Notes under the pieces: generated by a model
Seen by the model: only the letters and a program-made list of their open reading frames with translations
Databases searched by the model: none
Told to the model about the DNA's origin: nothing
In this document: in pieces, positions 7,973-16,354 of the stretch
Layout: each line of letters begins with the position of its first letter
Position numbering within the stretch: the stretch's first letter is position 1
NCBI GenBank assembly: GCA_964493125.1
Contig: CAZBMS010000022.1
Span: forward strand, 1-25,847
Source of the DNA: QGNO01 sp964493125
Lineage (GTDB): Bacteria; Chloroflexota; Dehalococcoidia; Lucifugimonadales; QGNO01
Direction of reading: 5' to 3'
DNA: 25,847 nucleotides
Made by a program: the position numbers and the translations under genes

Positions 7973-8797
7973 ATGCAGAAACTTGTTGCCTATTTGGGCC
8001 CAGAAGGAACATTTACCGAAAGTGCGGCTGTTAAGCATAGTCCGGATGCTAAATTGAAGCCATATCCTAGTATTTCTTCTGTGGTGAGTGCTATTACCGA
8101 TGGCGAGGCTGAGGAAGGGATAGTTCCAATAGAAAATAGTCTTCAGGGCTCCGTGAATGACACCCTCGATCTTCTTATACAACACCCCAAGACGTTCATA
8201 AGAGGAGAGCTTGTCTTGCCAGTGGAACACTCCTTGTTGGTGAGAAGTGCGACCAAGAGCGAGGATATAAGGGTTATATACTCACATCCCCAGGCCTTGG
8301 CCCAGTGCCGGCACTATTTGGAGGCGCATTTCTCGGGCGTGGCTACTATCGCCTCGTTAAGCACGGCGGCGGCGGCGGAGCAGGTGAAGCACTCGAAAGA
8401 GCCAGATGCCGCCATCGGCACTGCTAGGGCCGCGTCTCTGTACGGGCTGGAGATTCTTGAAGAGAGGATTCAGGATAATCAGTATAATGTCACTCGATTT
8501 GCTGTTATAGGCCCATCTGATCACAAGCCTACTGGGCGTGACAAAACAACACTATGCTTCTCGTTTGATGATGACAGGCCGGGACTGCTTTATGGGGTTA
8601 TGAAGCAGTTTGCTGATCTAGAAATTAACTTGGGAAAAATCGAATCTAGACCCACAGGCAAAAGTCTGGGGCAATACATATTTCTAGTCGATCTTGATGG
8701 ACATAGGGCCGACCCGGGTGTTTCGAGGGCCATAGAATATCTGGACAAAGAGACGTCATGGTTTCGTGTTTTCGGCTCGTATCCTCGCTACGAATGA
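7973..8797 (+). CDS. pheA: Prephenate dehydratase
   Basis: Converts prephenate to phenylpyruvate, CO2 and water in phenylalanine synthesis; cytoplasmic. Seen: LGPEGTF near residues 8-14, IVPIENSLQGSV near 58-69, the catalytic TRF motif at 174-176, and a C-terminal ACT domain (about 190-270) with ESRP, which binds phenylalanine for feedback inhibition. No chorismate mutase domain is present, so this is the stand-alone type; length 274 fits. The ATG at 7973 matches the usual N terminus, but no ribosome site lies near it: a strong AGGAGG sits at 7934-7939, 33 bases upstream. An in-frame ATT at 7949 is nine bases after it. The true start is therefore uncertain. The gene is convergent with the large membrane-protein gene, 14 bases apart. 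Confidence 0.95.
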   Translation: MQKLVAYLGPEGTFTESAAVKHSPDAKLKPYPSISSVVSAITDGEAEEGIVPIENSLQGSVNDTLDLLIQHPKTFIRGELVLPVEHSLLVRSATKSEDIRVIYSHPQALAQCRHYLEAHFSGVATIASLSTAAAAEQVKHSKEPDAAIGTARAASLYGLEILEERIQDNQYNVTRFAVIGPSDHKPTGRDKTTLCFSFDDDRPGLLYGVMKQFADLEINLGKIESRPTGKSLGQYIFLVDLDGHRADPGVSRAIEYLDKETSWFRVFGSYPRYE

Positions 8798-8811
8798 TCA
8801 GTGACAGACGA

Positions 8812-11800
8812 CTAAACCGACTTAGATATCTGATATATAGAAACTGAATTATTTCCATATACCTTAGCTACGCCATATTTATCCATCCTTTCAAACTTAG
8901 CCAAGCCACTTTGTGGATAATAGAGACGCTCTAAGTCGCCTATCACAAGGTAATCTACCTCATACAGGCGCAAAATATCGGCTGCAATCGACTCATTCGT
9001 TGTGGAGTACAGCGATTTCACGTCTGAAAGTCGCTGCTGAATACCGTGCTCGCTTCCTCCTCGTTGCTGGGTTTGATGCCAGCTCCATCCGATGATTGAA
9101 GGGAGTCCTGTGTAGATGGAGAAACGCCCGCCCCATCTATACAGATGTGGCTCAGTTGATCCTTCTGCAATTACTTGGTAGCTAGGCGCTGTTTTCCTGA
9201 GCCACTTTATGGCCTCCCAATCGTCGGCCAGGGGCAGTGGATTGCTGTCGTCCATATAAATGGCCTTTGTCATGAAGGCTGCCCCGTCTAGACCTATAAA
9301 ATCGGTGCTGAATCGGTCCGCTATTCGTGACTTAGTTCCTAATATCGGAAATATAGATACAGATATTAAAAGAAAGCAGAAGATAGTTATCCAGAAATAC
9401 ATAATCCATCGACCATAGAATCTAAGTCTCGACAGTGAAGTCATTAGGTACCAGAGCAAACCGGCTGATGCGAGTGCGTACAACACCCAAGATTGCAGAT
9501 ACAGCTTGAAGATCGTATTCATTCTGTCGATGTCATTATTTGCTGTGATTAAATCGACAGCAATTCCTAAGCCTAGCCCCCCAAGAATCAGTAACAAGAG
9601 AAACACATGGTAATGTTGTGAGGAGTCTGCTATGGCTAGCCTCCGTACGAGCAATAGGAGGCTAAGGAACGAAAAGCCAAACAGGAGTGCTACCGTTCCA
9701 TACCCAACTACGCTCATCCAGACGATGTTGGCTATTAAGAGGCCGATCGAAGCAAGCAACAGGGATTTTTGTAAGATGGTCAGGGATCTAATGCTGAAAA
9801 GCTTTGAGAGGGCATATATTTCGAATAGAAGGTAGGAGGCAATGATGAATAGAAACAGTCCGTTAATGCCTAGGTAATGTATTGTCTCCGTCTGAAAGTT
9901 GCTTAGATGAACACCTCCATTAAATACTACAAATCTCGAGTGGAATGGAATGAATGCAAGATAACTGACAGCTGAAACTAAAGTGACTCTCCAAAATGCC
10001 CCCTTGATAAAATCTAGAGAAGCTCTCTGGCGGTAAAGAAGGCATGTGATAATTACAGCTAATGCCACAATAGACAGATAAGTTGGATAATCCCAAGAAT
10101 TTATTGCGAAAAGAGACCCAACGACAATGCCGATTAAAGCTAAATAAGCTCCTTGTTGCCACCACGGAGCTTTGAATGAAATTGAGCCAGTGATTATGCT
10201 AAAAGCTAAGCCTGTACATAAGATAGTGAACGGGATTGCAATCATGTGGGCATGTGGGTCCGCAAACAAAAAACTCCAGAATGGGAACTCTGTGATTGCG
10301 ATTTGATCTGGAATCATTCGGCTTGGACTCCAATAGTCAAAGGCAGGGAAGCTGCCCCCAGGTTTTAACCATGCCAGGAGAGACTTTATTAGCTGTATGG
10401 CTCCACCGAGGTTTCCTGCTATGCCTACAAAGAAACTGGCGAAAAGCCCAGCCCAAATGGGATTAAGGGAAAAGGTGATCTGATTTCTGGACTCCCTCGC
10501 CTTAATAGCCAGGTTGTATACCAAACAGAAGGCCGCACTGACTGTGGTGGCAAACAGAACAGGGATAGCCAAATTCACGGCTACTTCAGGTAGGATTCCG
10601 CTTGCTTTAACGAATGTCCCGATAATGAATTGGCCGAAATAGTAGTAGTTCAAATATCCGCCGGCGAACCAGGGGTCATAGGGGGGCATAGTAGCGGATC
10701 TGACAATGGCGTTGATGAAGGCAAGGTCCATAGGCTTTTCGCCGCCTCTAAATGGGTGCCACAGATCTGGATTTGCTAATCTCAGGGCGAGAAAAACAAG
10801 AAAGGCCCCCAAGAAAATACTCTCTTGGAAAGCTAGCAAGCGCCATCTTTCTCTGACAAAGCTTATTATAGCTCTGCGATTGATATGTAAAACGATGTAG
10901 TTTAGCAAGGCCAATAAGACAAGAGCAGTCAATACGGACGCCCGAGAAAACTCGACCAACTTCATAGAAACAAGGAGCCAAGTTAGGTAAGGCAGAAGTA
11001 GTAATGCTAGTGCCTTAGTAAAAAGATAGCCCTTGTCATGGAATGTTTTGAAAAGCAGGAATGACAAAGGTAAGACCACTAATGCTGTAACCTCTATGAG
11101 AAGCAACCAAACTAATACAGGAAACTGATTAGCCAAGGATATAGGGTCGAAGGTGCTTGACCAAGCGGCGCCTCGTCGATGAGCCTCCAGCTCCTTATCG
11201 GGGAGAAGCAACCCGGCATCGGGTTCTTGAGGGAAATCAGCAGCAAGTATGCTCTGAGCCAATAGTTCCTTTTTCATTCGTTCGGAATTCTTGAATATCA
11301 AAACTAGAGGGTGATCATAAGTTACGTGGTCATTGTCTGCATAACCAAGCTTTATAGTGGCTGAATCGTCCCATAAGGTTAAGACGTGATCAGGAACCGG
11401 AATTTTTGATCTAGCAAACGTGTCGTCTACTAGGGACAATCCCATAATCGTAGGATAGGCATTGAAGCTCTGGTCCAAAGAATAGCCAAGGTTGCCCCCA
11501 AACAGGAGGCGGTAATAATTAGATGAAAATGGATACCGCCTTGGAGAACGGGAAATCGCTCCGTAAGTACGGTTGCTGTAGAAGACAATGTAGTCGGCGA
11601 CAGAAAGGTCTTGAGCCAGAGACGTGACTTTGTTAATTGTGTCTTGCTCGAAGATCGGAATTTGTTTCAAGCGATAGTTGCCTAAGTTTGGCAGCCCTTC
11701 ATCCCAATGATTGTCCATCAAAATGAGAGACGAGTTGGGAACATTGGCATTGATCCATTCGGACGCTTGAACAGCCGTGTGGGACTGTCTGTATATGGAC

Positions 11801-13206
11801 TGAAAGGCGGCGCTATAAGCGATGGTTGTTATCACTACAAAGGCTAGGCCTAACATTGCTGTTTTTGCTAAGACGGGACGGTGTTTTTTCAACCAACCTA
11901 TTACCAATACCGAATTGCCGACCCCCATAAGGATGAACAAGGGCATTAGCGGAAAGGTATAACGAAGGAACTTTACCTCCGCCATAGTGACAGTTATGAG
12001 TAATGGCACCGCCCATAGGAGAATCAGAACCTGCCCCAACTTTGGTTGCCTGAAATTCATGACAATCGTTGCGAGTAGACCTCCCCAGGAGATAACCCCG
12101 AGTGGAAATCCAAGGCCCCAAGTGAGTGTTTGCCGTAGCTCGTACAGAAGATTGGGGGAGTTGATATATTGCAAGGTGTATGGCACCAAGCCAGCATTCC
12201 TCACAATGTCCAACTCTCTCAAGTTCCAAGAAACAAATTCAGAGAAAGAGATTAGCGAGTAAGGGCTCAACAGGAGATAAGCAGATGATGCAACTCCCGC
12301 GGACACTAGAATTCTGAGAGCGATATCACCGAGTTGAACCGTTGATTGTGTTGGGGCCCTAGAAAATGAACCCAATGCCAAGCTCGCTTCATCCTGTCTT
12401 TCTCGCAGGAATCGATCGCTTAGCATAATCCAGAATAAGTAGCCATATAGGGCAACGGCCGGAAGCACTATTGGCAAAGTGCTGGCTTTGGTAGCAAGTG
12501 ATAGACCAACAAATAGCCCAAGAAAAGCCGAGTCGCGCAGCCTATTCTCGGACGAGACTTTCAGCATGGACCAGAAAGCAGCAAGTGTAAGCGCGTTGGA
12601 AAAGGTCTCTGGTCTGTAGTAATGGCTATGTTGTATATGGACAACTGCGAATGCAACTAGTAAAGCAGCTAGCAACCCGGCGCTTCGACTGTATAGCTTT
12701 TTGCCCAAGAGGTACACGAGTGCTATAGAGGCGAGGTCTGCAATAGTTGATAGCATTCGTCCGGCGATAGCCAAATCGCGAATGTCCATTGAGAAAATTG
12801 GCGAAGCGAGTGACTTTATCCCCACCAAAACGTAGATGAGAAATGTACCCAATGGGAACCAGTGAGGATTTAGGGGGCTCTTTGATGGATCAAAGAAAGT
12901 CCCTATGCTTGGAATACCTGGCTCAGTTAGCTCAAATGCTGAATCTTCTGTGCAAGATTCCCAACCGGGCCCTTCTGAAAGGATTTGATACATGCATTCC
13001 GCGCGCATGAAGATTGAACGTTCGTCCGGATGGAAGAAGTTGTACTGATCCCAGCCTATACCAGTAATTCGCATAGCTAGCGCTAAGACTAGAATGACTA
13101 GTAGCGCTGGAGGTATGGACCACCTACCAATGCTGCTGTTCAGGATCCACTGCCACCAGAACTGAACTTTTCTGGCCGCATAGATTAGAGAAACAAGGGC
13201 CTGCAT
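8812..13206 (-). CDS. Giant membrane protein: GT-C glycosyltransferase-like half fused to DUF2298 (Chlor_Arch_YYY)
   Basis: At 1464 residues this is the largest gene here. Residues about 1-690 look like a GT39/ArnT-like GT-C glycosyltransferase: a first helix (32-50), the acidic loop motif HPDE at 59-62 that commonly binds the lipid-phosphate sugar donor, many further helices, then an extracytoplasmic region (about 470-680). Residues about 700-1464 match the DUF2298/Chlor_Arch_YYY family: DKGYLFTKALALLLLPY, the triple tyrosine at 854-856 in GYLNYYYFGQF, SPSRMI, ITEFPFWSFLFADPHAHM, and DRMNTIFKLYLQSW. More than twenty hydrophobic segments are present overall. The family is typical of Chloroflexota and archaea; its role is unproven, with glycan transfer outside the membrane the likely job. 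No ribosome site is evident before the ATG, and an extended -10 lies nearly on it. Confidence 0.88.
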   Translation of the reverse strand: MQALVSLIYAARKVQFWWQWILNSSIGRWSIPPALLVILVLALAMRITGIGWDQYNFFHPDERSIFMRAECMYQILSEGPGWESCTEDSAFELTEPGIPSIGTFFDPSKSPLNPHWFPLGTFLIYVLVGIKSLASPIFSMDIRDLAIAGRMLSTIADLASIALVYLLGKKLYSRSAGLLAALLVAFAVVHIQHSHYYRPETFSNALTLAAFWSMLKVSSENRLRDSAFLGLFVGLSLATKASTLPIVLPAVALYGYLFWIMLSDRFLRERQDEASLALGSFSRAPTQSTVQLGDIALRILVSAGVASSAYLLLSPYSLISFSEFVSWNLRELDIVRNAGLVPYTLQYINSPNLLYELRQTLTWGLGFPLGVISWGGLLATIVMNFRQPKLGQVLILLWAVPLLITVTMAEVKFLRYTFPLMPLFILMGVGNSVLVIGWLKKHRPVLAKTAMLGLAFVVITTIAYSAAFQSIYRQSHTAVQASEWINANVPNSSLILMDNHWDEGLPNLGNYRLKQIPIFEQDTINKVTSLAQDLSVADYIVFYSNRTYGAISRSPRRYPFSSNYYRLLFGGNLGYSLDQSFNAYPTIMGLSLVDDTFARSKIPVPDHVLTLWDDSATIKLGYADNDHVTYDHPLVLIFKNSERMKKELLAQSILAADFPQEPDAGLLLPDKELEAHRRGAAWSSTFDPISLANQFPVLVWLLLIEVTALVVLPLSFLLFKTFHDKGYLFTKALALLLLPYLTWLLVSMKLVEFSRASVLTALVLLALLNYIVLHINRRAIISFVRERWRLLAFQESIFLGAFLVFLALRLANPDLWHPFRGGEKPMDLAFINAIVRSATMPPYDPWFAGGYLNYYYFGQFIIGTFVKASGILPEVAVNLAIPVLFATTVSAAFCLVYNLAIKARESRNQITFSLNPIWAGLFASFFVGIAGNLGGAIQLIKSLLAWLKPGGSFPAFDYWSPSRMIPDQIAITEFPFWSFLFADPHAHMIAIPFTILCTGLAFSIITGSISFKAPWWQQGAYLALIGIVVGSLFAINSWDYPTYLSIVALAVIITCLLYRQRASLDFIKGAFWRVTLVSAVSYLAFIPFHSRFVVFNGGVHLSNFQTETIHYLGINGLFLFIIASYLLFEIYALSKLFSIRSLTILQKSLLLASIGLLIANIVWMSVVGYGTVALLFGFSFLSLLLLVRRLAIADSSQHYHVFLLLLILGGLGLGIAVDLITANNDIDRMNTIFKLYLQSWVLYALASAGLLWYLMTSLSRLRFYGRWIMYFWITIFCFLLISVSIFPILGTKSRIADRFSTDFIGLDGAAFMTKAIYMDDSNPLPLADDWEAIKWLRKTAPSYQVIAEGSTEPHLYRWGGRFSIYTGLPSIIGWSWHQTQQRGGSEHGIQQRLSDVKSLYSTTNESIAADILRLYEVDYLVIGDLERLYYPQSGLAKFERMDKYGVAKVYGNNSVSIYQISKSV

Positions 13207-13215
13207 AGTTTTACC

Positions 13216-13224
13216 ATTGTATCA
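13216..13224 (-). promoter_or_regulatory. Candidate extended -10 for the GT-C/DUF2298 gene
   Basis: On the minus strand TGATACAAT is an extended -10. No good -35 is present. Transcription would start three or four bases before the ATG, implying a nearly leaderless mRNA. The same 13-mer TGGCTGATACAAT occurs in the mfd promoter. Confidence 0.4.
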
Positions 13225-13230
13225 GCCACC

Positions 13231-13263
13231 AAAAAGGGGCGCTGTTATTTATATGATAACGCC
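13231..13263 (-). terminator. Candidate intrinsic terminator downstream of gapA
   Basis: Read on the minus strand, GGCGTTAT pairs with ATAAC..CGCC (a 3-base bulge in the right arm, loop about 7 bases), followed by CC and five T (13235-13231). It lies between the gapA stop and the next gene on the same strand. Confidence 0.5.
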
Positions 13264-13276
13264 TTGTGCTCGTCAC

Positions 13277-13295
13277 GCAGTCTTAATAAGACTGC
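13277..13295 (-). repeat. Perfect inverted repeat after the gapA stop
   Basis: GCAGTCTT and AAGACTGC form a perfect 8-bp stem around a 3-base loop, 8 bases after the gapA stop codon. No T-run follows it directly; it may stabilise the gapA mRNA 3' end or assist the terminator just beyond. Confidence 0.5.
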
Positions 13296-13302
13296 TTCGG
13301 AT

Positions 13303-14316
13303 TTACCAGCCCTTTTTGGCCATCAGTGCAACGAGATCCGATGTGCGGCAAGAGTAACCCCACTCGTTGTCGTACCAGCCCAATATCTTAACCATTGATC
13401 CGCCCATGACCATAGTAGATAAGCCATCAAGGATTACGCTACTTGGATTAGAGACTATGTCGCTACTGACGATAGGGTCGTCAGTATATTCAAGAATCCC
13501 TTTGAGTGATCCTGAGGCAGCTTCTTTGAAAGCATTGTTTACATCGTCTACGGACACGTCAGATTCCAGATTCGCAACAAGGTCAGTCGCCGAACCGGTC
13601 GGAGTAGGGACACGCATCGCCATCCCGTGTACGCTTCCATCAAGCTCTGGAATTACAAGCCCGCACGCACGAGCTGCTCCGGTCGTAGTCGGGATCATAT
13701 TTAAGGCAGCCGACCGGGCTCTTCTCAAGTCACCATGTGCCTGATCGAGTATTTTCTGGTCGTTTGTGTATGAGTGGATGGTAGTCATGAGGGCATTCTT
13801 AATGGTGAATTTATCGTGTAAAACTTTAACCATCGGGGCTACACAGTTTGTAGTGCAAGAGGCGTTAGATAGTATGTGGTGTTTCTTTGGGTCATATTCT
13901 GAGTCATTGACTCCAAGGACTACTGTCATGTCTTCGCCAGATGCTGGAGCGGAAATAATTACTTTCTTGGCACCACCCTCTAGGTGGCCAGCCGCTTTGG
14001 CGGCATCTGTAAACACGCCCGTTGATTCGATGACTATGTCAACTCCAAGATCACCCCAAGGTATTTTTGCTGGGTCTCGTTCTGCTACTACTTTTATCTT
14101 GTTGCCGTCAACGGTCATAATATCCCCGTCAGCAGCAACTGTTCCAGGGTAACGTCCATATGTGCTGTCATATTTAAACAGATGAGCATTTGTTTTAGCG
14201 TCTGTAAGATCGTTCACTGCTACAATGGCTATGGACCCAGAATGGCGCTCCATAGCCGCCCTCAAAACCTGCCTGCCGATTCTACCGAAACCGTTGATCC
14301 CAATCTTAGTAACCAC
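13303..14316 (-). CDS. gapA: Glyceraldehyde-3-phosphate dehydrogenase, type I
   Basis: Cytoplasmic glycolytic/gluconeogenic enzyme converting glyceraldehyde-3-phosphate, NAD+ and phosphate to 1,3-bisphosphoglycerate. Seen: Rossmann GINGFGRIGR at residues 6-15, catalytic Cys 154 in SNASCTTNC, GDLRRARSAALNMIPTTTGAA-type phosphate/NAD region, and WYDNEWGYS near the C terminus. Length 337 is standard. The start is GTG at 14316, supported by AGGAGG (14327-14322) six bases away. pgk and tpiA, common partners, are absent; the gene stands alone between eno and the membrane glycosyltransferase-like gene. A -10-like TATAAT lies about 70 bases upstream and a terminator-like stem downstream, so it is probably a single-gene transcript. 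Confidence 0.97.
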   Translation of the reverse strand: MVTKIGINGFGRIGRQVLRAAMERHSGSIAIVAVNDLTDAKTNAHLFKYDSTYGRYPGTVAADGDIMTVDGNKIKVVAERDPAKIPWGDLGVDIVIESTGVFTDAAKAAGHLEGGAKKVIISAPASGEDMTVVLGVNDSEYDPKKHHILSNASCTTNCVAPMVKVLHDKFTIKNALMTTIHSYTNDQKILDQAHGDLRRARSAALNMIPTTTGAARACGLVIPELDGSVHGMAMRVPTPTGSATDLVANLESDVSVDDVNNAFKEAASGSLKGILEYTDDPIVSSDIVSNPSSVILDGLSTMVMGGSMVKILGWYDNEWGYSCRTSDLVALMAKKGW

Positions 14317-14382
14317 AGAAGCCTCCTAGTTTTATGTAAGTCCGAAAAGGCGCCTCACAATTATTATCAAAAATTCAGCGAC

Positions 14383-14388
14383 ATTATA
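14383..14388 (-). promoter_or_regulatory. Candidate -10 box for gapA
   Basis: A perfect TATAAT on the minus strand in the 172-base eno-gapA interval, giving a leader of about 60 bases. No convincing -35 was found at 16-18 bases. The rest of the interval shows no clear terminator for eno. Confidence 0.35.
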
Positions 14389-14488
14389 CTAGTGATAGCT
14401 GTAGAAATGCCCATACTTTAAATCGTCCTTTGGGCGTTTTACTACGGTTATTCCCTCCCTGTTGCTCTGGGGGCATATTGTTAACGTG

Positions 14489-15769
14489 TTAGGAGGGAAA
14501 TGTTCCTCTCCCTGCATAGGTCGCCTTTCTGCCCAGTTCCTCTTCAATTCTTAGGAGCCGATTGTATTTGGCGACTCTTTCGCTTCGGGCAGGGGCGCCG
14601 GTCTTAATTTGACCTGAACTTGTTGCAACGGCAAGATCGGCAATCGTAGTGTCTTCAGTTTCTCCAGAACGGTGACTAACAACAGAACTCCAGCCAGCTT
14701 TCTTGGTCATTTCTATTGCGCTCAAGGTCTCAGTGAGTGTCCCAATCTGGTTGAGTTTAATGAGTACGGAGTTACTGGCATTGGATTCAATGCCCTGCTG
14801 TATCCTTTCAGTGTTAGTAGTGTAAAGGTCGTCGCCAACAATCTGCACTCGGCTGCCCAATCTACTAGTCAGATGAGTCCACCCGTCCCAGTCATCCTCT
14901 GCAAGCCCATCCTCTATGCTAATGATAGGATAATCAGATACCCACTTAGCGAGGAAATCGACCATCCCTTCTGAAGATAGCTGAACCCCCTCACGACTTA
15001 AGTGGTAAACCCCATCGCTGAAAAATTCCGTAGCGGCCACATCTAGCGCTATGTAGCAGTCTCCGCCTTCTTTATAGCCAGCGCTCGCAATCGCCGAGAT
15101 TATTAATTCAACGGCTTCTCTGTTTGACTTCAAGGAAGGCGCGAATCCCCCCTCGTCACCAACGTTGGTTGATAGACCCTTTTTAGCAAGTAACTCCTTC
15201 AGAGTAGTGTAGATCTCCGCTCCGCAACGAATCGCCTCCGCGAAAGATGGGGCTCCTGTGGGTACTACCATAAATTCCTGCAAATCAACGGAGTTGCTAG
15301 CATGGCGACCTCCGTTGAGTATGTTAAGCATAGGCACTGGAAGTAACGGATCTTTGTCGCCTTGATTAAGGTTTTGGTACAGGGGTATGCCTAGATCGGC
15401 AGACCATGCTTTTGCAACTGCTAGCGAAACTCCAAGAATAGCATTGGCCCCCAGCCTCGACCTATCACTAGTGCCGTCTAGCTCTATCAGGCGGTCGTCA
15501 ATGGCTCTCTGATCACTGGATGGAAGGCCGATTATGGCTGGTGCTATGATCTCGTTTACATTTTTTACTGCGTTCAGTACGCCTTTACCGTTGTGCCGTG
15601 ATTTGTCACCATCCCTTAACTCAACAGATTCATGTCTACCAGTGCTTGCACCTGAAGGAACGGCTGCTGTACCAAGCGAAGAATTGTTCACCTCAACGGT
15701 AACTTCGACTGTGGGCGCACCTCGAGAATCAAGAATTTCACGCCCCCGGACTCCAGTTATATTAGCCAT
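14489..15769 (-). CDS. eno: Enolase
   Basis: Interconverts 2-phosphoglycerate and phosphoenolpyruvate in glycolysis; Mg-dependent, cytoplasmic. Seen: N-terminal GREILDSRGAPTVEV, NILNGGRHASNSVDLQEFM, the catalytic region NVGDEGGFAPS, SIEDGLAEDDW, the loop GDDLYTTN, the catalytic Lys in LIKLNQIGT, and the family signature SHRSGETEDTTIADLAVA. Length 426 is standard. The ATG is 7 bases after the stop of the LOG-like gene, and the nearest ribosome-site-like GGAG overlaps that gene's end 15 bases away, so translation may depend on coupling to it. All catalytic residues appear intact. Confidence 0.98.
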   Translation of the reverse strand: MANITGVRGREILDSRGAPTVEVTVEVNNSSLGTAAVPSGASTGRHESVELRDGDKSRHNGKGVLNAVKNVNEIIAPAIIGLPSSDQRAIDDRLIELDGTSDRSRLGANAILGVSLAVAKAWSADLGIPLYQNLNQGDKDPLLPVPMLNILNGGRHASNSVDLQEFMVVPTGAPSFAEAIRCGAEIYTTLKELLAKKGLSTNVGDEGGFAPSLKSNREAVELIISAIASAGYKEGGDCYIALDVAATEFFSDGVYHLSREGVQLSSEGMVDFLAKWVSDYPIISIEDGLAEDDWDGWTHLTSRLGSRVQIVGDDLYTTNTERIQQGIESNASNSVLIKLNQIGTLTETLSAIEMTKKAGWSSVVSHRSGETEDTTIADLAVATSSGQIKTGAPARSERVAKYNRLLRIEEELGRKATYAGRGTFPS

Positions 15770-15776
15770 GATTTGT

Positions 15777-16259
15777 TTATGCGACTCCTTTAGCAGCTCT
15801 TAGGGCTAGCTCGACCGCATCTTGTGGATTGTCAGCCGTAAGCATGCACCCATCTTTAATGTCAGAAAGAGGCCAAGTATGAAGTCCAATCACGGTATTG
15901 CCGTCGGACAGCGCATGGCCGATCTCAGACAAAGTACCAAATGCTCCAGCAATTGCAATAACTGCTTTCCCAGATTTAACCACGATTGCATTTCTAGCGT
16001 GGCCCATCCCGGTGGGGATAGCAATATCCACAAAATCGTTTGCTTCATCGGGGTCATTCCCTGGCAAGATTCCAATGGTGAGACCGCCTTCAGACTTAGC
16101 GCCGCGACATACGGCCTCCATCACCCCGTTGAGCCCCCCGCATGCGACTCCAGCCCCCCGCTTAGCTAGCTCCTTACCTACTTCGTACGCCAGGTCAGTT
16201 GCGAATTCGGGTGCATTGTTTCCGTTACCTATTACTGAAATAATTATTTGTTTATCCAA
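15777..16259 (-). CDS. TIGR00725/LOG-like Rossmann nucleotide-binding protein
   Basis: A 160-residue single Rossmann-fold protein of the LOG/'lysine decarboxylase-like' superfamily, closest in pattern to the TIGR00725 group. Seen: VACGGLNGVMEAVCRGAKSE (nucleotide loop, about residues 38-57), GILPGNDPDEAN, GMGHARNAIVV, and AGAFGTLSEIGHAL, the counterpart of the PGGxGTxxE motif. Well-studied LOG proteins release cytokinin-type bases from nucleotide monophosphates; the TIGR00725 group has no settled role. TTG at 16259 is chosen: GGGAG lies about seven bases before it and it precedes the first strand IIISVIGNG. The stop is 7 bases before eno, suggesting an operon with enolase. It could be a nucleotide 5'-monophosphate phosphoribohydrolase, a nucleotide-salvage enzyme or a carrier protein. 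Confidence 0.85.
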   Translation of the reverse strand: MDKQIIISVIGNGNNAPEFATDLAYEVGKELAKRGAGVACGGLNGVMEAVCRGAKSEGGLTIGILPGNDPDEANDFVDIAIPTGMGHARNAIVVKSGKAVIAIAGAFGTLSEIGHALSDGNTVIGLHTWPLSDIKDGCMLTADNPQDAVELALRAAKGVA

Positions 16260-16354
16260 ATCACGTCTCCCGAAGCTTCATAATATGCGATGGATGGCTC
16301 TTGCACACCTTTGCAACTAGTGCCTTTAGGCGCAAACGTTTTTCTGGATCTACG

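Noticed and set aside
8361..8376. GGC-rich simple repeat in pheA
   Set aside because: It encodes a short alanine run in frame; too short to call a functional repeat.
15777..16259. SLOG/TIR-type sensor of a defence system
   Set aside because: The protein is a lone short Rossmann domain coupled to enolase, with no effector gene nearby.
16302..16346. Hairpin plus T-run on the plus strand between the LOG-like and PrpD genes
   Set aside because: GTGCC/GGCGC before five T resembles a terminator, but no plus-strand gene precedes it and the stem has a wobble pair.
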